Source: Streptomyces sp. NBC_01198 (GTDB lineage: Bacteria > Actinomycetota > Actinomycetes > Streptomycetales > Streptomycetaceae). From it: a stretch of DNA of 64,000 bases. Shown here in pieces: positions 42,222 to 52,233 of this stretch. The position numbers and the translations under genes are program-made. How positions within the stretch are numbered: position 1 is the stretch's first letter; each line of letters starts with the position of its first letter. The notes beneath the pieces are model-generated. The model saw only the letters and a program-made list of their open reading frames with translations, made no database searches and was not told where the DNA came from. The stretch lies in NCBI RefSeq assembly GCF_036010485.1, contig NZ_CP108568.1, positions 5,418,501-5,482,500 on the forward strand, given 5' to 3'.

Positions 42222-43847
42222 GTGGCGATCTTGGACGTACGGCCAGAGTTGATCGACGCGCTGTCCGCGCTGCGCGACCGCGTCGAGGCCGCGTGCTTCC
42301 CCTTCGCGCTGCCCGGAGCCGGCCGCGCCCGCCGCACCCGGCAGGAACTCCTGACCCAACTGGACGACTACCTGGTACCGCGGTTGACCGCGCCCGAGGC
42401 GCCGTTGCTCGCGGTCGTCGGCGGATCGACAGGCGCGGGCAAGTCGACTCTTGTCAACTCTCTTATCAGCCGTCGTGTCAGCGAATCGGGTGTCCTGCGC
42501 CCCACCACCCGTACGCCGGTGCTGGTGTGCCATCCCGAGGACCGCGCCTGGTTCGCCGACCCGCGCGTGCTGCCCGGGCTGTCGCGCGCCTGGGCCGTAC
42601 GCCAGCGGGTCAGGGGCGACGACGACGCCCCCGACCGCAGCGAGCCCGCCCGGGCCGAACTCCGGCTGGAATGCGACGACTCGCTCCCGCGCGGCCTGGC
42701 CCTCCTCGACGCCCCCGACATCGACTCCCTGGTCACCCGCAACCGTGAACTCGCCGCCGAGCTGATCTGCGCGGCCGACATCTGGATCCTGGTCACCACC
42801 GCCTCCCGCTACGCCGACGCGCTGCCCTGGCACCTGCTGCGCACCGCCAAGGAGTACGACGTCACCCTCGCCACCGTCCTCGACCGAGTCCCGCACCAGA
42901 TCGCGGACGACGTCAGCAGGCATTACGCCGCGCTGCTGGCCAAGGCGGGCCTGGGCGACGTGCCCCGCTTCACCATCCCGGAACTGCCCGAGTCCGCGGG
43001 CGGCGGGGGCCTGCTGCCGCAGACCACCGTGGCCGGGCTGCGCGAGTGGCTCACCCACTGCGCCCAGGACCCGGCCGCCCGCCAGCACGCGGCCCGCCGC
43101 ACGGCCGCAGGCGTGCTGGACTCGCTGCACAGCCGGCTGCCCGCCCTCGCCGGCGCCTCCGCCGCCCAGCACGCCGCCGCTCTGCGGCTGGCCCGTGCCG
43201 CGGAGGACGCCTACGAAGTGGCCGGCAAGCACATCGACGCGGCCGTCCGGGCCGGCACCACCCTCGCCGGTGAGGCCCTGGCCCACTGGCAGGGCTACCC
43301 GGCCTGCGGCGCCGACACCCTGCTGCACGCCCTGGCGGAGGAACTCGCCGCGCTGCTGCGCACCGAGACCGACGCCGCGGACGAGCGCATCGCCGACAGC
43401 TGGCAGCGGGACCCGGCAGGGGCCGGCCTCCTCGACGATCCGGCCTCCCGGCCCGACCGCGACCGGGTCGCCGTCGCCGCCCGGATCGACAAGGGCGTAC
43501 GCCGCTGGCGCCGCACGCTGTCCGACATCGTCCAGGCCCAGTCGCGGTCCGCACGCGAGACCGAGCGCCCGGCCGCCGACCCCGAGGACGTCACCGCCCT
43601 GCTGGCCACCGCGCTGCTGGGTGGCCGGCGCGGGCGCACGGCGGGGGAGCGGCTCGCCGAGACCATCGGCGCCCAGGCGGCGCTGCGCATGCGCGACGCG
43701 GCACGCGACCGCCTTGCCGACGCGGTCGCCGGGCTGCTCGACGGCGAACGCGACCGACGGCTCGCACCGGTCGACGGCCTCGACGTCACCGCCGGCCAGC
43801 AGGCCTCGCTGATCTCCGCGCTGTCCCTACTGCAGAAGGAGAGGTGA
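42222..43847 (+). CDS. dynA: Dynamin-like GTPase DynA
   Basis: A bacterial dynamin-related protein of about 541 aa, the soluble partner of a pair that stabilises FtsZ rings at sporulation septa. P-loop GGSTGAGKST at 67-76, switch I region RPTTRTPVLVCHP, G3 LLDAPDIDS. The G4 position reads TVLDRVP rather than N/TKxD, so guanine recognition is degenerate. The rest is helical (stalk-like) with no membrane segment. Neither GTG 42222 (VAILDVRPEL) nor the in-frame ATG at 42204 has a good ribosome site; the GTG matches the start I remember for orthologues. Coupled by GTGA to dynB. Confidence 0.85.
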   Translation: MAILDVRPELIDALSALRDRVEAACFPFALPGAGRARRTRQELLTQLDDYLVPRLTAPEAPLLAVVGGSTGAGKSTLVNSLISRRVSESGVLRPTTRTPVLVCHPEDRAWFADPRVLPGLSRAWAVRQRVRGDDDAPDRSEPARAELRLECDDSLPRGLALLDAPDIDSLVTRNRELAAELICAADIWILVTTASRYADALPWHLLRTAKEYDVTLATVLDRVPHQIADDVSRHYAALLAKAGLGDVPRFTIPELPESAGGGGLLPQTTVAGLREWLTHCAQDPAARQHAARRTAAGVLDSLHSRLPALAGASAAQHAAALRLARAAEDAYEVAGKHIDAAVRAGTTLAGEALAHWQGYPACGADTLLHALAEELAALLRTETDAADERIADSWQRDPAGAGLLDDPASRPDRDRVAVAARIDKGVRRWRRTLSDIVQAQSRSARETERPAADPEDVTALLATALLGGRRGRTAGERLAETIGAQAALRMRDAARDRLADAVAGLLDGERDRRLAPVDGLDVTAGQQASLISALSLLQKER

Positions 43848-45931
43848 CCCCGGTGCGCTCGACCACCACCGACCCGTCGGCCACGGTCCAGGAGGCGGAA
43901 CGCGGCCGCCCCGCCTCCTCCGCCGTCTCCCCGCCGGGCTCCGGCCCTGCCTTCGGGACCGGTCCCACCGGGCAGCACGCAGCGGTGGCCGGCGGCCCGG
44001 CGGCCGATCCGCTGAGCGCCAGGGTGGACGCGCTCGGCGAACTGCTCGGCCTGTCCAGGACCCGGATCAGCCCCGACGCCCTCGCCGAGACCGGTGAGCT
44101 GCTCGAGCGGATCGGTGAGCGGCGGCGACTGTCCCTCGACCACACCGTGGTGGCCCTCGCGGGGGCGACCGGCAGTGGCAAGTCGACCCTCTTCAACGCC
44201 CTGGCCGGACTCCCGCTGTCCGAGACCGGCACACGCCGGCCCGTCACGGCGCGCCCGATCGCCTGCGCCTGGCACCCCGAACGGGCCGCCGGACTGCTGG
44301 ACCGCCTCGGCATTGCCCCGCACGACCGCTACGCCCGGCGGAGCGCGACCAGGATCCCCGCGCCGAGCGGCGGCGCGCCGCGCGGCGACGCGGGCGCCGG
44401 TGACTCCGGCAGCAGCGCGGACCGTGACGCCCTGGACGCCGCCGATGGCGTGACGGCCCTGGGCGGCCGGGATGGGCACGACGACCGGTGTGGCGCCAGC
44501 CCGCAGGACGCGGGTCCTGCGGCCGGCGGTTTCGGCGCTGCTGCCGGAATCCCGGTCGGCGAGGACGGGTGTCCGGCCGGTTCACGGCTTGACGACGCGG
44601 GTGCGGAGTGTTTCGACAGGGACCCGGCGGAGCGGGCGAGCCTGGACGGGCTCGTCCTGATCGACCTGCCCGACCACGACTCCGCCGCACCCGGCCACCG
44701 CGCGCAGGTGGACCGGCTGCTGGAGCTCGTCGATGTCGTGGTCTGGGTGCTCGACCCCGAGAAATACGCCGATGCGGCGCTGCACGAACGCTATCTGCGC
44801 CCCCTTTCCGGGCATGCCGACGTGACGGTGCTTGTGCTCAATCAGGTCGACCGGCTGCCGGGGGACTCCGCGGATCTGGTGCTCGACGACCTGCGGCGAC
44901 TGCTGGACGAGGACGGCCTCGCGGTGGGCGAGCACGGTGAGGCCGGTGCGGTGGTGCTCGCGGCCTCCGCCCTCACCGGGGACGGAGTGCCCGATCTGCG
45001 CGCGGTGCTGGCGCAGATCGTCGCCGAGCGGACCGCGGCCGGCCGCCGACTGGCTGCCGACATGGACCGCACCGCGAGCCGGTTGCATCCGCTCTACGTG
45101 GGAGAGGGCGGGGCAGGGCTCACCGATCCGGCGCGGGAGGAATTCGTCGACCGGCTGGCGGACGCGGTGGGAGCGGCCGGCGCCGGTCAGTCGGCGGAGC
45201 GGGACTGGGCAAGTGCCGCCCGTGCGGCGTGCGGCACACCGTGGGGGCGGTTGAGAGGAGAACGGACCGCCGCTGGCGCCGGTTCCCCCGGACCCCGGGA
45301 TACGCCGACTTCACCCGAACGGCGTAGCGGCACGGTCGGCTCCGGGCCCGTGGCGTCCCGGCCGCTGGTCGGGGAGGCGGTACGGGGTCTGGCCGCAGAC
45401 GCCGCCCGCGGGCTGCCCGCGCCCTGGGCGCAGGCGGTACGCGATGCGGCCCGCCGCGGTGGCGAGGGCCTGCCGGTGGCGTTGGACGTGGCGGCGCAGC
45501 GGGCCGAGCCCGGGACCCCGGAGCGGCCCGGCTGGTGGTCCGCCGCCCACGTTGTCCAGTGGCTGCTGATGGCGCTCGCGGTCGCCGGCGCGGTGTGCCT
45601 GAGCGCGCTCGCGGTCGGCTCGATCGAGCTCGCCTGGTGGGTGCCGCTCGTGATGGCCGCGACCGGCGGTCTGGGCGGCCAACTGGTCTGCGCGGGCTGC
45701 CGGCTCGCCGCCCGCGGCCCGGCCCGCCGGTACGGCCAGGCCGCCGAGCGGCGGCTGCGGGACGCCGCCGCCGACTGCGGCAGGGCCAGGGTGCTCGAAC
45801 CGGTCGCGGCCGAGCTGATGCGTTATCGCGAGGTCCGCGAGCAGTTCGCGGTGGTCGCAGGTACTTCTCCGCGCGCGCCGCACGCGCGCGATTCCCGTGC
45901 CGCGCAATCCCATTCCCACTCGTCCGGGTGA
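43844..45931 (+). CDS. dynB: Dynamin-like GTPase DynB (membrane-anchored)
   Basis: 695 aa, GTG start in a GTGA overlap with dynA and AGGAG 3-4 nt upstream. P-loop GATGSGKST (107-115), G3 LVLIDLPDHDS (near 274), G4 VLNQVDRLP. Two transmembrane segments near 565-620 (WLLMALAVAGAVCLSALAV and the WWVPLVMAA helix) anchor it, the feature that distinguishes DynB from DynA. Between switch I and G3 lies an insertion of nearly 100 residues (about 165-262) rich in Gly, Ala and Asp, probably a disordered loop. Partners are DynA and the divisome (SsgB/FtsZ) in Streptomyces sporulation, from published work as I remember it. Confidence 0.88.
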   Translation: MTPVRSTTTDPSATVQEAERGRPASSAVSPPGSGPAFGTGPTGQHAAVAGGPAADPLSARVDALGELLGLSRTRISPDALAETGELLERIGERRRLSLDHTVVALAGATGSGKSTLFNALAGLPLSETGTRRPVTARPIACAWHPERAAGLLDRLGIAPHDRYARRSATRIPAPSGGAPRGDAGAGDSGSSADRDALDAADGVTALGGRDGHDDRCGASPQDAGPAAGGFGAAAGIPVGEDGCPAGSRLDDAGAECFDRDPAERASLDGLVLIDLPDHDSAAPGHRAQVDRLLELVDVVVWVLDPEKYADAALHERYLRPLSGHADVTVLVLNQVDRLPGDSADLVLDDLRRLLDEDGLAVGEHGEAGAVVLAASALTGDGVPDLRAVLAQIVAERTAAGRRLAADMDRTASRLHPLYVGEGGAGLTDPAREEFVDRLADAVGAAGAGQSAERDWASAARAACGTPWGRLRGERTAAGAGSPGPRDTPTSPERRSGTVGSGPVASRPLVGEAVRGLAADAARGLPAPWAQAVRDAARRGGEGLPVALDVAAQRAEPGTPERPGWWSAAHVVQWLLMALAVAGAVCLSALAVGSIELAWWVPLVMAATGGLGGQLVCAGCRLAARGPARRYGQAAERRLRDAAADCGRARVLEPVAAELMRYREVREQFAVVAGTSPRAPHARDSRAAQSHSHSSG

Positions 45932-45936
45932 GCCGC

Positions 45937-45963
45937 TTATCCACAAGCAGTGGGTTATCCACA
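45937..45963 (+). promoter_or_regulatory. Two perfect DnaA boxes upstream of ssbB
   Basis: TTATCCACA at 45937-45945 and again at 45955-45963: identical, same orientation, start-to-start spacing 18 bp. They lie about 100 bp before ssbB and just after the dynB stop (45931). Confidence 0.88.
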
Positions 45964-46058
45964 GATTCGAGATGGTCTTTCCTTGACCATCCGGATATGG
46001 GGCACGATGTCCTCAGCGCGTCCCACCACGGGACGCCGCGGAAAGCGAGGACCGTGCG

Positions 46059-46481
46059 ATGAACGAGACCCTGGTGACCGTCGTCGGGAACGTGGCGACG
46101 GAGCCCGAGATGTACACGACCGCCACCGGCGTGGGGGTCACCCGCTTCCGGCTGGCGACCACCGCGCGCCGGTGGGATTCCGAGCGCGGCGCGTGGACGG
46201 ACGGTCCGACCAGCTTCTACACGGTGCGTGCCTGGCGCACGCTCGCCGGGCACGTCAAGGAGTCGGTGGGACTGGGTGAACCGCTCCTCGTGCAGGGGCG
46301 GCTGAAGATCCGTGAGGACGAGCGCGACGGGCGCCGCTACACGGCGGCGGAGATCGAGGCGGTGGCCGTGGGCCACGACCTGGCGCGTGGAGTCGCGCAG
46401 TTCAGCCGGTCGTCGGCACCACCCGCGACACTGCCGGAGCCGGCCGCGCCGCCGCCGGTCGCGGCAGTGGCTGTGCCCTGA
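46059..46481 (+). CDS. ssbB: Single-strand DNA-binding protein SsbB
   Basis: 140 aa OB-fold SSB. MNETLVTVVGNVATEPEMYTT and FRLATTARRWDSERG, then TSFYTVRAWRTLAGHVKESVGLGEPLLVQGRLKIRE are classic SSB strands. The C-terminal tail is Pro/Ala-rich and lacks the acidic DDDIPF-like tip of replicative SSB, which fits the second Streptomyces SSB (SsbB), linked to chromosome segregation in sporulation. It follows dynB, with two DnaA boxes in the gap, so replication state and this gene may be linked. Confidence 0.9.
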   Translation: MNETLVTVVGNVATEPEMYTTATGVGVTRFRLATTARRWDSERGAWTDGPTSFYTVRAWRTLAGHVKESVGLGEPLLVQGRLKIREDERDGRRYTAAEIEAVAVGHDLARGVAQFSRSSAPPATLPEPAAPPPVAAVAVP

Positions 46482-46724
46482 TTCTGTGGAGTATCCGTAT
46501 TCACCGGTATTTCCATGGATCTATTGCGCCGGGGACTTGTCGACAATTACGGAAACATGCCCGCAAGTGGGTAACGATTGGGATGCGAAAAGGGCCAGTG
46601 GCGACCCTTTCGGTGCCCATGGGGCGCGTGGTTCCTAGGATTTCGGCACTGACACACGGGGGCTCGGAGCTGCAGGCGAGGCGACCCTCTTTTCACCCAC
46701 CCGCCTCGCCCGGAGGGGAAATCC

Positions 46725-48134
46725 ATGTTCAACACTCACAGGCGGAGCGCTGCCCGCCTCGCGGCGGCCGGTCTTGCCACCGGCCTGCTCGCGGCGGGCG
46801 CCTTCGCCGGCGCGGGAAACGCGCTCGCGGACGACGCGACTCCCTCGTCCAGCGGTGCGACGGCCGTCCTCGACGGCCTCCAGCGCGATCTCTCGGACGT
46901 CGCCACGGTCGCCACCAAAGACGGCAGGACGAACGACCACGAGGCCGCCGGCCTGTTCAAGATGGATCTCGGCGGCGGCAAGAGCATCTACACGTACTGC
47001 ATCGACCTGTTCAACTCGACCAAGCCGAACGCCCACTACCAGGAGGTGCCCTGGAGCGCGACGTCGCTCTACCAGCAGGGCAAGGACCGCGCCAAGGCGG
47101 GGAAGATCGCCTGGATACTGAACCACTCCTTCCCGCAGGTCGACGACCTCGGCGCGCTGGCGAAGACGGCCGGGGCCGGGCCGCTGAGCAAGAAGACCGC
47201 CGCCGCGGGCACCCAGGTCGCCATCTGGCGGCTCTCGGACGACCCGACCGCGAAGGCGAACGACCCGGCGGCCGAGCAGCTGGCCGACTACCTGTCCCAG
47301 GCCGCCGTCGCCGTCGCCGAGCCCGACGCGTCGCTGACGCTGGACCCGCCCTCGGTCTCCGGCAAGTCAGGTGACCGCATCGGCCCGGTGACCGTGCACA
47401 CCAACGCGGACTCCGCGGCGGCCGAGATTGCCCCGGACGCCGGGGGCGTCAAGCTGGTGGACGCCGCCGGCAAGCCGGTGACCACCGCCAAGGACGGCAG
47501 CAAGCTCTACTTCGACGTCCCCGCAGGCACCAAGGACGGCAGCACCACCGTGAAGGTGACCGCCACCACCACGGTGCCGCTCGGCCGCGCCTTCACCGGT
47601 TTCGGTGCCAACGACGTCGCGAGCCAGACCCAGATCCTGGCCGGCTCCGACACCACCCCGCTGACCGCGCAGGCCACGGCGACGTGGGCGAAGAAGGGCC
47701 CGATACCCGCGGTGAGCGCCGCGGTGGACTGTGCCAAGGGCGGGGTCGACGTCACCGCCGCCAACAAGGGTGACGAGAACCTGACGTTCACCCTCGGCGG
47801 CAAGGCCTACACCGTCGCCCCCGGAGCCTCGCGGACCATCACCGTCCCGGTCGCCGAGGACCAGCGCTACAAGATCGACGTCACGCTGCCCGACAAGTCG
47901 GTGAAGACCTTCGAAGGCGTGCTGGACTGCAAGAGCGCCACCACCCCTCCGACCGGCACCCCGACCACCCCGGCGAACCAGCCGAGCCCGGCCGGCAGTG
48001 ACCAGGACCTGGCCGCCACCGGCAGCAGCAGCGCCACGCCCATGATCGCCGGGATCGCCATCGCCCTGGTCGTCCTCGGCGGCGGCGCGGTCTTCTTCTT
48101 CCGCCGCAAGAAGAACGCCACTCCCTCGGAGTGA
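46725..48134 (+). CDS. Sortase-anchored thioester-domain surface protein
   Basis: 469 aa. A Sec signal peptide (RRSAARLAAAGLATGLLAAG, cleavage near ALA-DD at 35-36) leads into a thioester domain. Cys92 in YTYCIDLFN and Gln164 in GTQVAIWRL are placed as the internal Cys-Gln thioester of TED adhesins, with the VAIW motif. A repeat-free Ig-like middle region follows, then a Pro/Thr linker, LAATG (429-433), a transmembrane helix and RRKK tail: the LAxTG signal of class E sortases in Streptomyces. It would be covalently bound to the cell wall, presenting a reactive thioester. ATG behind GGAGGGG. No sortase gene is in the window. A perfect terminator follows. Confidence 0.86.
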   Translation: MFNTHRRSAARLAAAGLATGLLAAGAFAGAGNALADDATPSSSGATAVLDGLQRDLSDVATVATKDGRTNDHEAAGLFKMDLGGGKSIYTYCIDLFNSTKPNAHYQEVPWSATSLYQQGKDRAKAGKIAWILNHSFPQVDDLGALAKTAGAGPLSKKTAAAGTQVAIWRLSDDPTAKANDPAAEQLADYLSQAAVAVAEPDASLTLDPPSVSGKSGDRIGPVTVHTNADSAAAEIAPDAGGVKLVDAAGKPVTTAKDGSKLYFDVPAGTKDGSTTVKVTATTTVPLGRAFTGFGANDVASQTQILAGSDTTPLTAQATATWAKKGPIPAVSAAVDCAKGGVDVTAANKGDENLTFTLGGKAYTVAPGASRTITVPVAEDQRYKIDVTLPDKSVKTFEGVLDCKSATTPPTGTPTTPANQPSPAGSDQDLAATGSSSATPMIAGIAIALVVLGGGAVFFFRRKKNATPSE

Positions 48135-48140
48135 TCCACC

Positions 48141-48174
48141 GGGTCCCGGCGCCCCCGTCCCGGCGCCGGGACCC
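48141..48174 (+). terminator. Terminator of the thioester-protein gene
   Basis: GGGTCCCGGCGCC - CCCGTCCC - GGCGCCGGGACCC: perfect 13-bp stem with an 8-nt loop, starting 7 nt after the stop. Confidence 0.9.
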
Positions 48175-48227
48175 GCTCGCCCGCAGGGGCCTCCCCAGGC
48201 AGGGGGGCTCAGCCGGTCGGCGGACCG

Positions 48228-48255
48228 GGCACGAGCCGCCCGGCCGGCTCGTGCC
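48228..48255 (-). terminator. Second hairpin, probable terminator of the Doc-like gene
   Basis: GGCACGAGCCG / CGGCTCGTGCC, perfect 11-bp stem with a 6-nt loop, 86 bp beyond the stop of the minus-strand gene at 48341. Orientation is inferred from position between convergent genes. Confidence 0.65.
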
Positions 48256-48340
48256 GTGGTGCCCGCATCTTCCCCCAGGTGGTCGTCGCCCGGCACGCTA
48301 CCGAACCGGGGGAGAGGCGAAGGCGCTCGGGCCACCGTGG

Positions 48341-49102
48341 CTAGGCGTCGGCCAGGCGATCAAGAACCCCGCGGTATTCGTTGACGAAGCGATCGACCGA
48401 CGGTTCAAGGTCGAAGAACGTTGCTTCGTCTATGCCGTCGGCCAACGACAGGCCCAGCTGTTTACGAATCGCGCGAATGTAGGACGCCGACAGCTCGCGG
48501 CCGTCACCTCCCCGGTAGGCGACCTTCGCAAGATGTCCGTCGCTCCCCTCGGGAGGCACCACGCGGACGGAGCTCTTGTCCGGAGGACCGATCTCGCATC
48601 CGAGCTTCCTGAGGGAATTCAGGAAATCCCCGGTCTTCATGGGCCTGTACCCCGCTCGGCTGTCCCGGATCCTGCCACGCAGCCATCTGGACACCTCACT
48701 CACGACCGTGTCCGGATCAGGGGCAGACCACCGGGTGGAGTGCTTGTGATCAGCTACGTCGGTCGCCAGCAGGTAGAGCTCGTCCTCGGTGGCCTCCCCG
48801 AGGGAAGAGTGGTTCTTCTCCAGCAGGACCAGCGTCGACACCAGCGCGGTGCGCTTGTTGCCGTTGTCGAAGGAGTGGCTGCAGGCCAGGCCGAAGAACA
48901 GCGTCGCGGCCGCCGCCTCAAGCTTGCGGTACTTGAGGTAGTCGCCGTATCCCGCCAGCTGCCGGCCGACCGCCGATTGTAATTTCTCGGGATACAGCGG
49001 TCGAAGTTCGCCGAACTCCCGGGACGAGATTTTCATCTCGTACATCGTTCTGCGTATCGCCAGCACTTCATCGACCGTGAGCGGTAATACATCCTTGCCC
49101 AT
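48341..49102 (-). CDS. Doc/Fic-domain protein with HicA-like C-terminal domain
   Basis: 253 aa. Residues 60-100 hold a Doc-type Fic motif, HSFDNGNKRTAL (76-87), with Lys where AMPylating Fic proteins have Gly, so kinase-like (Doc) activity is expected. Residues about 155-220 (MKTGDFLNSLRKLGC to SYIRAIRKQLGLS) read as a HicA/YcfA dsRBD-like fold, but the HicA catalytic His position is KSS, so no RNase activity is predicted. The combination appears unusual. The ATG at 49102 follows GGGGG. Two TTA codons (48980-48982 and 49085-49087) and lower GC than the neighbours suggest horizontal origin and bldA dependence. No antitoxin-like frame lies beside it. Confidence 0.7.
   Translation of the reverse strand: MGKDVLPLTVDEVLAIRRTMYEMKISSREFGELRPLYPEKLQSAVGRQLAGYGDYLKYRKLEAAAATLFFGLACSHSFDNGNKRTALVSTLVLLEKNHSSLGEATEDELYLLATDVADHKHSTRWSAPDPDTVVSEVSRWLRGRIRDSRAGYRPMKTGDFLNSLRKLGCEIGPPDKSSVRVVPPEGSDGHLAKVAYRGGDGRELSASYIRAIRKQLGLSLADGIDEATFFDLEPSVDRFVNEYRGVLDRLADA
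48980..49087 (-). promoter_or_regulatory. Two TTA codons in the Doc/HicA-like gene
   Basis: In frame, Leu6 (49087-49085; GTA TTA CCG) and Leu41 (48982-48980; AAA TTA CAA) are both TTA, which needs the bldA tRNA. Confidence 0.88.
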
Positions 49103-49390
49103 CGTTCCCCCATGAGTAAGCGATTCCGTGAATGATGGCACAACGGGACTTGCCCCGTCTGCAGGGACGGCAGGGGGTGGGCGGAGACGCTTCGCGACCG
49201 GCCGGCGGCGGCGGGCCGTCAGCGGAGACCCGGCGGGGAGTGCAGGGGGGGAGTGCAGGTCGCAGGCCCGGTGCGGGGCGCTGACGTACCCATTCGCCCG
49301 CAGGGGTGGACGGCTGGCAAGATGGGGTGTATCTGCCCTCACGCGGCGGAGCCGCACATTGGCCCTTCTCGATCTGCCGGACGGTTTCTC

Positions 49391-51054
<1,664 letters not shown>

Positions 51055-51055
<1 letters not shown>

Positions 51056-51480
51056 TGGCACGGCACATCTTCCGCTGCCCGCTGCGCTGGGCGGACATGG
51101 ACGCCTTCGGGCATGTCAACAACGTGGTCTTCCTGCGGTATCTGGAGGAGGCCAGGATCGACTTCATGTTCCGCCTGGCGCCGGGCGAGGGGAGCGCGTC
51201 CTTCACGGGCGGCTCCGTCGTGGCGCGGCACGAGATCGACTACCTGCGGCCGCTCGTCCACCGGCACGAGCCGGTGGACGTCGAGACCTGGGTGACCGAC
51301 ATCTCGGCCGCGTCGATGACGGTCCGCTACGAGGTGAAGGACGAGGAGACGGTCTACGCGCGGGCGTCGACCGTGGTGGTGCCCTACAACCTGGCCCAGG
51401 GGCGGCCCCGGCGGATCACGGCCGAGGAGCGGTTTTTCCTGGAGAAGTACCGCGACGAGGACGGATCCGTCGCCATATGA
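51055..51480 (+). CDS. Hot-dog acyl-CoA thioesterase (4HBT family)
   Basis: 141 aa. FRCPLRWADMDAFGHVNNVVFLRYLEEARIDFM is the 4-hydroxybenzoyl-CoA-thioesterase signature with the catalytic Asp in WADMDAFGHVNN. ATG overlaps the ettA stop by one base (TGATG), and the next gene overlaps by four (ATGA), so the three genes form a coupled operon. Small hot-dog enzymes of this type act on short- or medium-chain acyl-CoA; the physiological substrate is unknown. Confidence 0.9.
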
Positions 51481-52169
51481 CGGCAGTCCGGCTGGCCCTC
51501 GGCCACGGCGACGGCAGCGACAGCGCGGGGGAGGCGGCCGATCTGGTCGCCTTCCTCGGGCGCCTGGTGCGCTGGGACAAGGCTGCCGTGGTGCGGCTGC
51601 GGTCGGCGGCGGGCGAGCCGGCGCTCGGGGTCTTCGGGCACCCGCCGTTCGGCGGAGTGCTCGCCGTGCGCAGCACCGCTGTCCGCGGCGCCGTCGCCGT
51701 GGCGGCGGCCGTCGACGCGACGGTGTCGGCCGGGCAGCTGCTCGAAGCGGTCTCGGCGGCGGCCGAGGGATTCGAGCTGCCGCTGTCGGTCACCGGCCCG
51801 GCGTGGGCCGGGCTGCTGCCGCCGCGCGCCGGGTGGCGGCGGACGGCGGAGTTCGAACCGGGGCAGGTGCGGAAGGCGGCGACCGAGGCGGTCGCGGAAT
51901 TCCGCGCCAGGACCGAGGAGTTGCCGCAGCAGGAGCGGACCCGGGCGGCGCTCGACGCACTCGCCGAGGAGCTGTGGACGCGCCCGTACCAGGGCACCAC
52001 GCTGCGGGTCGTGCACGCCGCGCACGCGCTGGGTTTCCTGCGCGGCGACGGCGACGACGCGGTGGCACTGCTGGCCGCGGGCCCGTGGACGCGGCTGCGT
52101 ACGGCGTACGGCTCGGTGGCGGTGCGGCGCGAGTCGCCTGCGGCGGGGCTGACCTTCTCCCCGGCCTGA
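51477..52169 (+). CDS. Conserved actinobacterial hypothetical protein
   Basis: 230 aa, rich in Ala, no membrane segment or signal peptide. A predicted mixed alpha/beta part (GHPPFGGVLAVRSTAVRG) is followed by helices (RKAATEAVAEFRARTEE). I do not recognise a family motif. ATG overlaps the thioesterase stop as ATGA, so it is part of the ettA operon, a neighbourhood I recall being kept in Streptomyces. It converges with the ABC operon. Confidence 0.75.
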   Translation: MTAVRLALGHGDGSDSAGEAADLVAFLGRLVRWDKAAVVRLRSAAGEPALGVFGHPPFGGVLAVRSTAVRGAVAVAAAVDATVSAGQLLEAVSAAAEGFELPLSVTGPAWAGLLPPRAGWRRTAEFEPGQVRKAATEAVAEFRARTEELPQQERTRAALDALAEELWTRPYQGTTLRVVHAAHALGFLRGDGDDAVALLAAGPWTRLRTAYGSVAVRRESPAAGLTFSPA

Positions 52170-52233
52170 CGTCACCAGGCCCGATCACCCGATCCCGCTC
52201 GATCCCGCCCGGGTCAGTCCCGATCCCGCCAGC

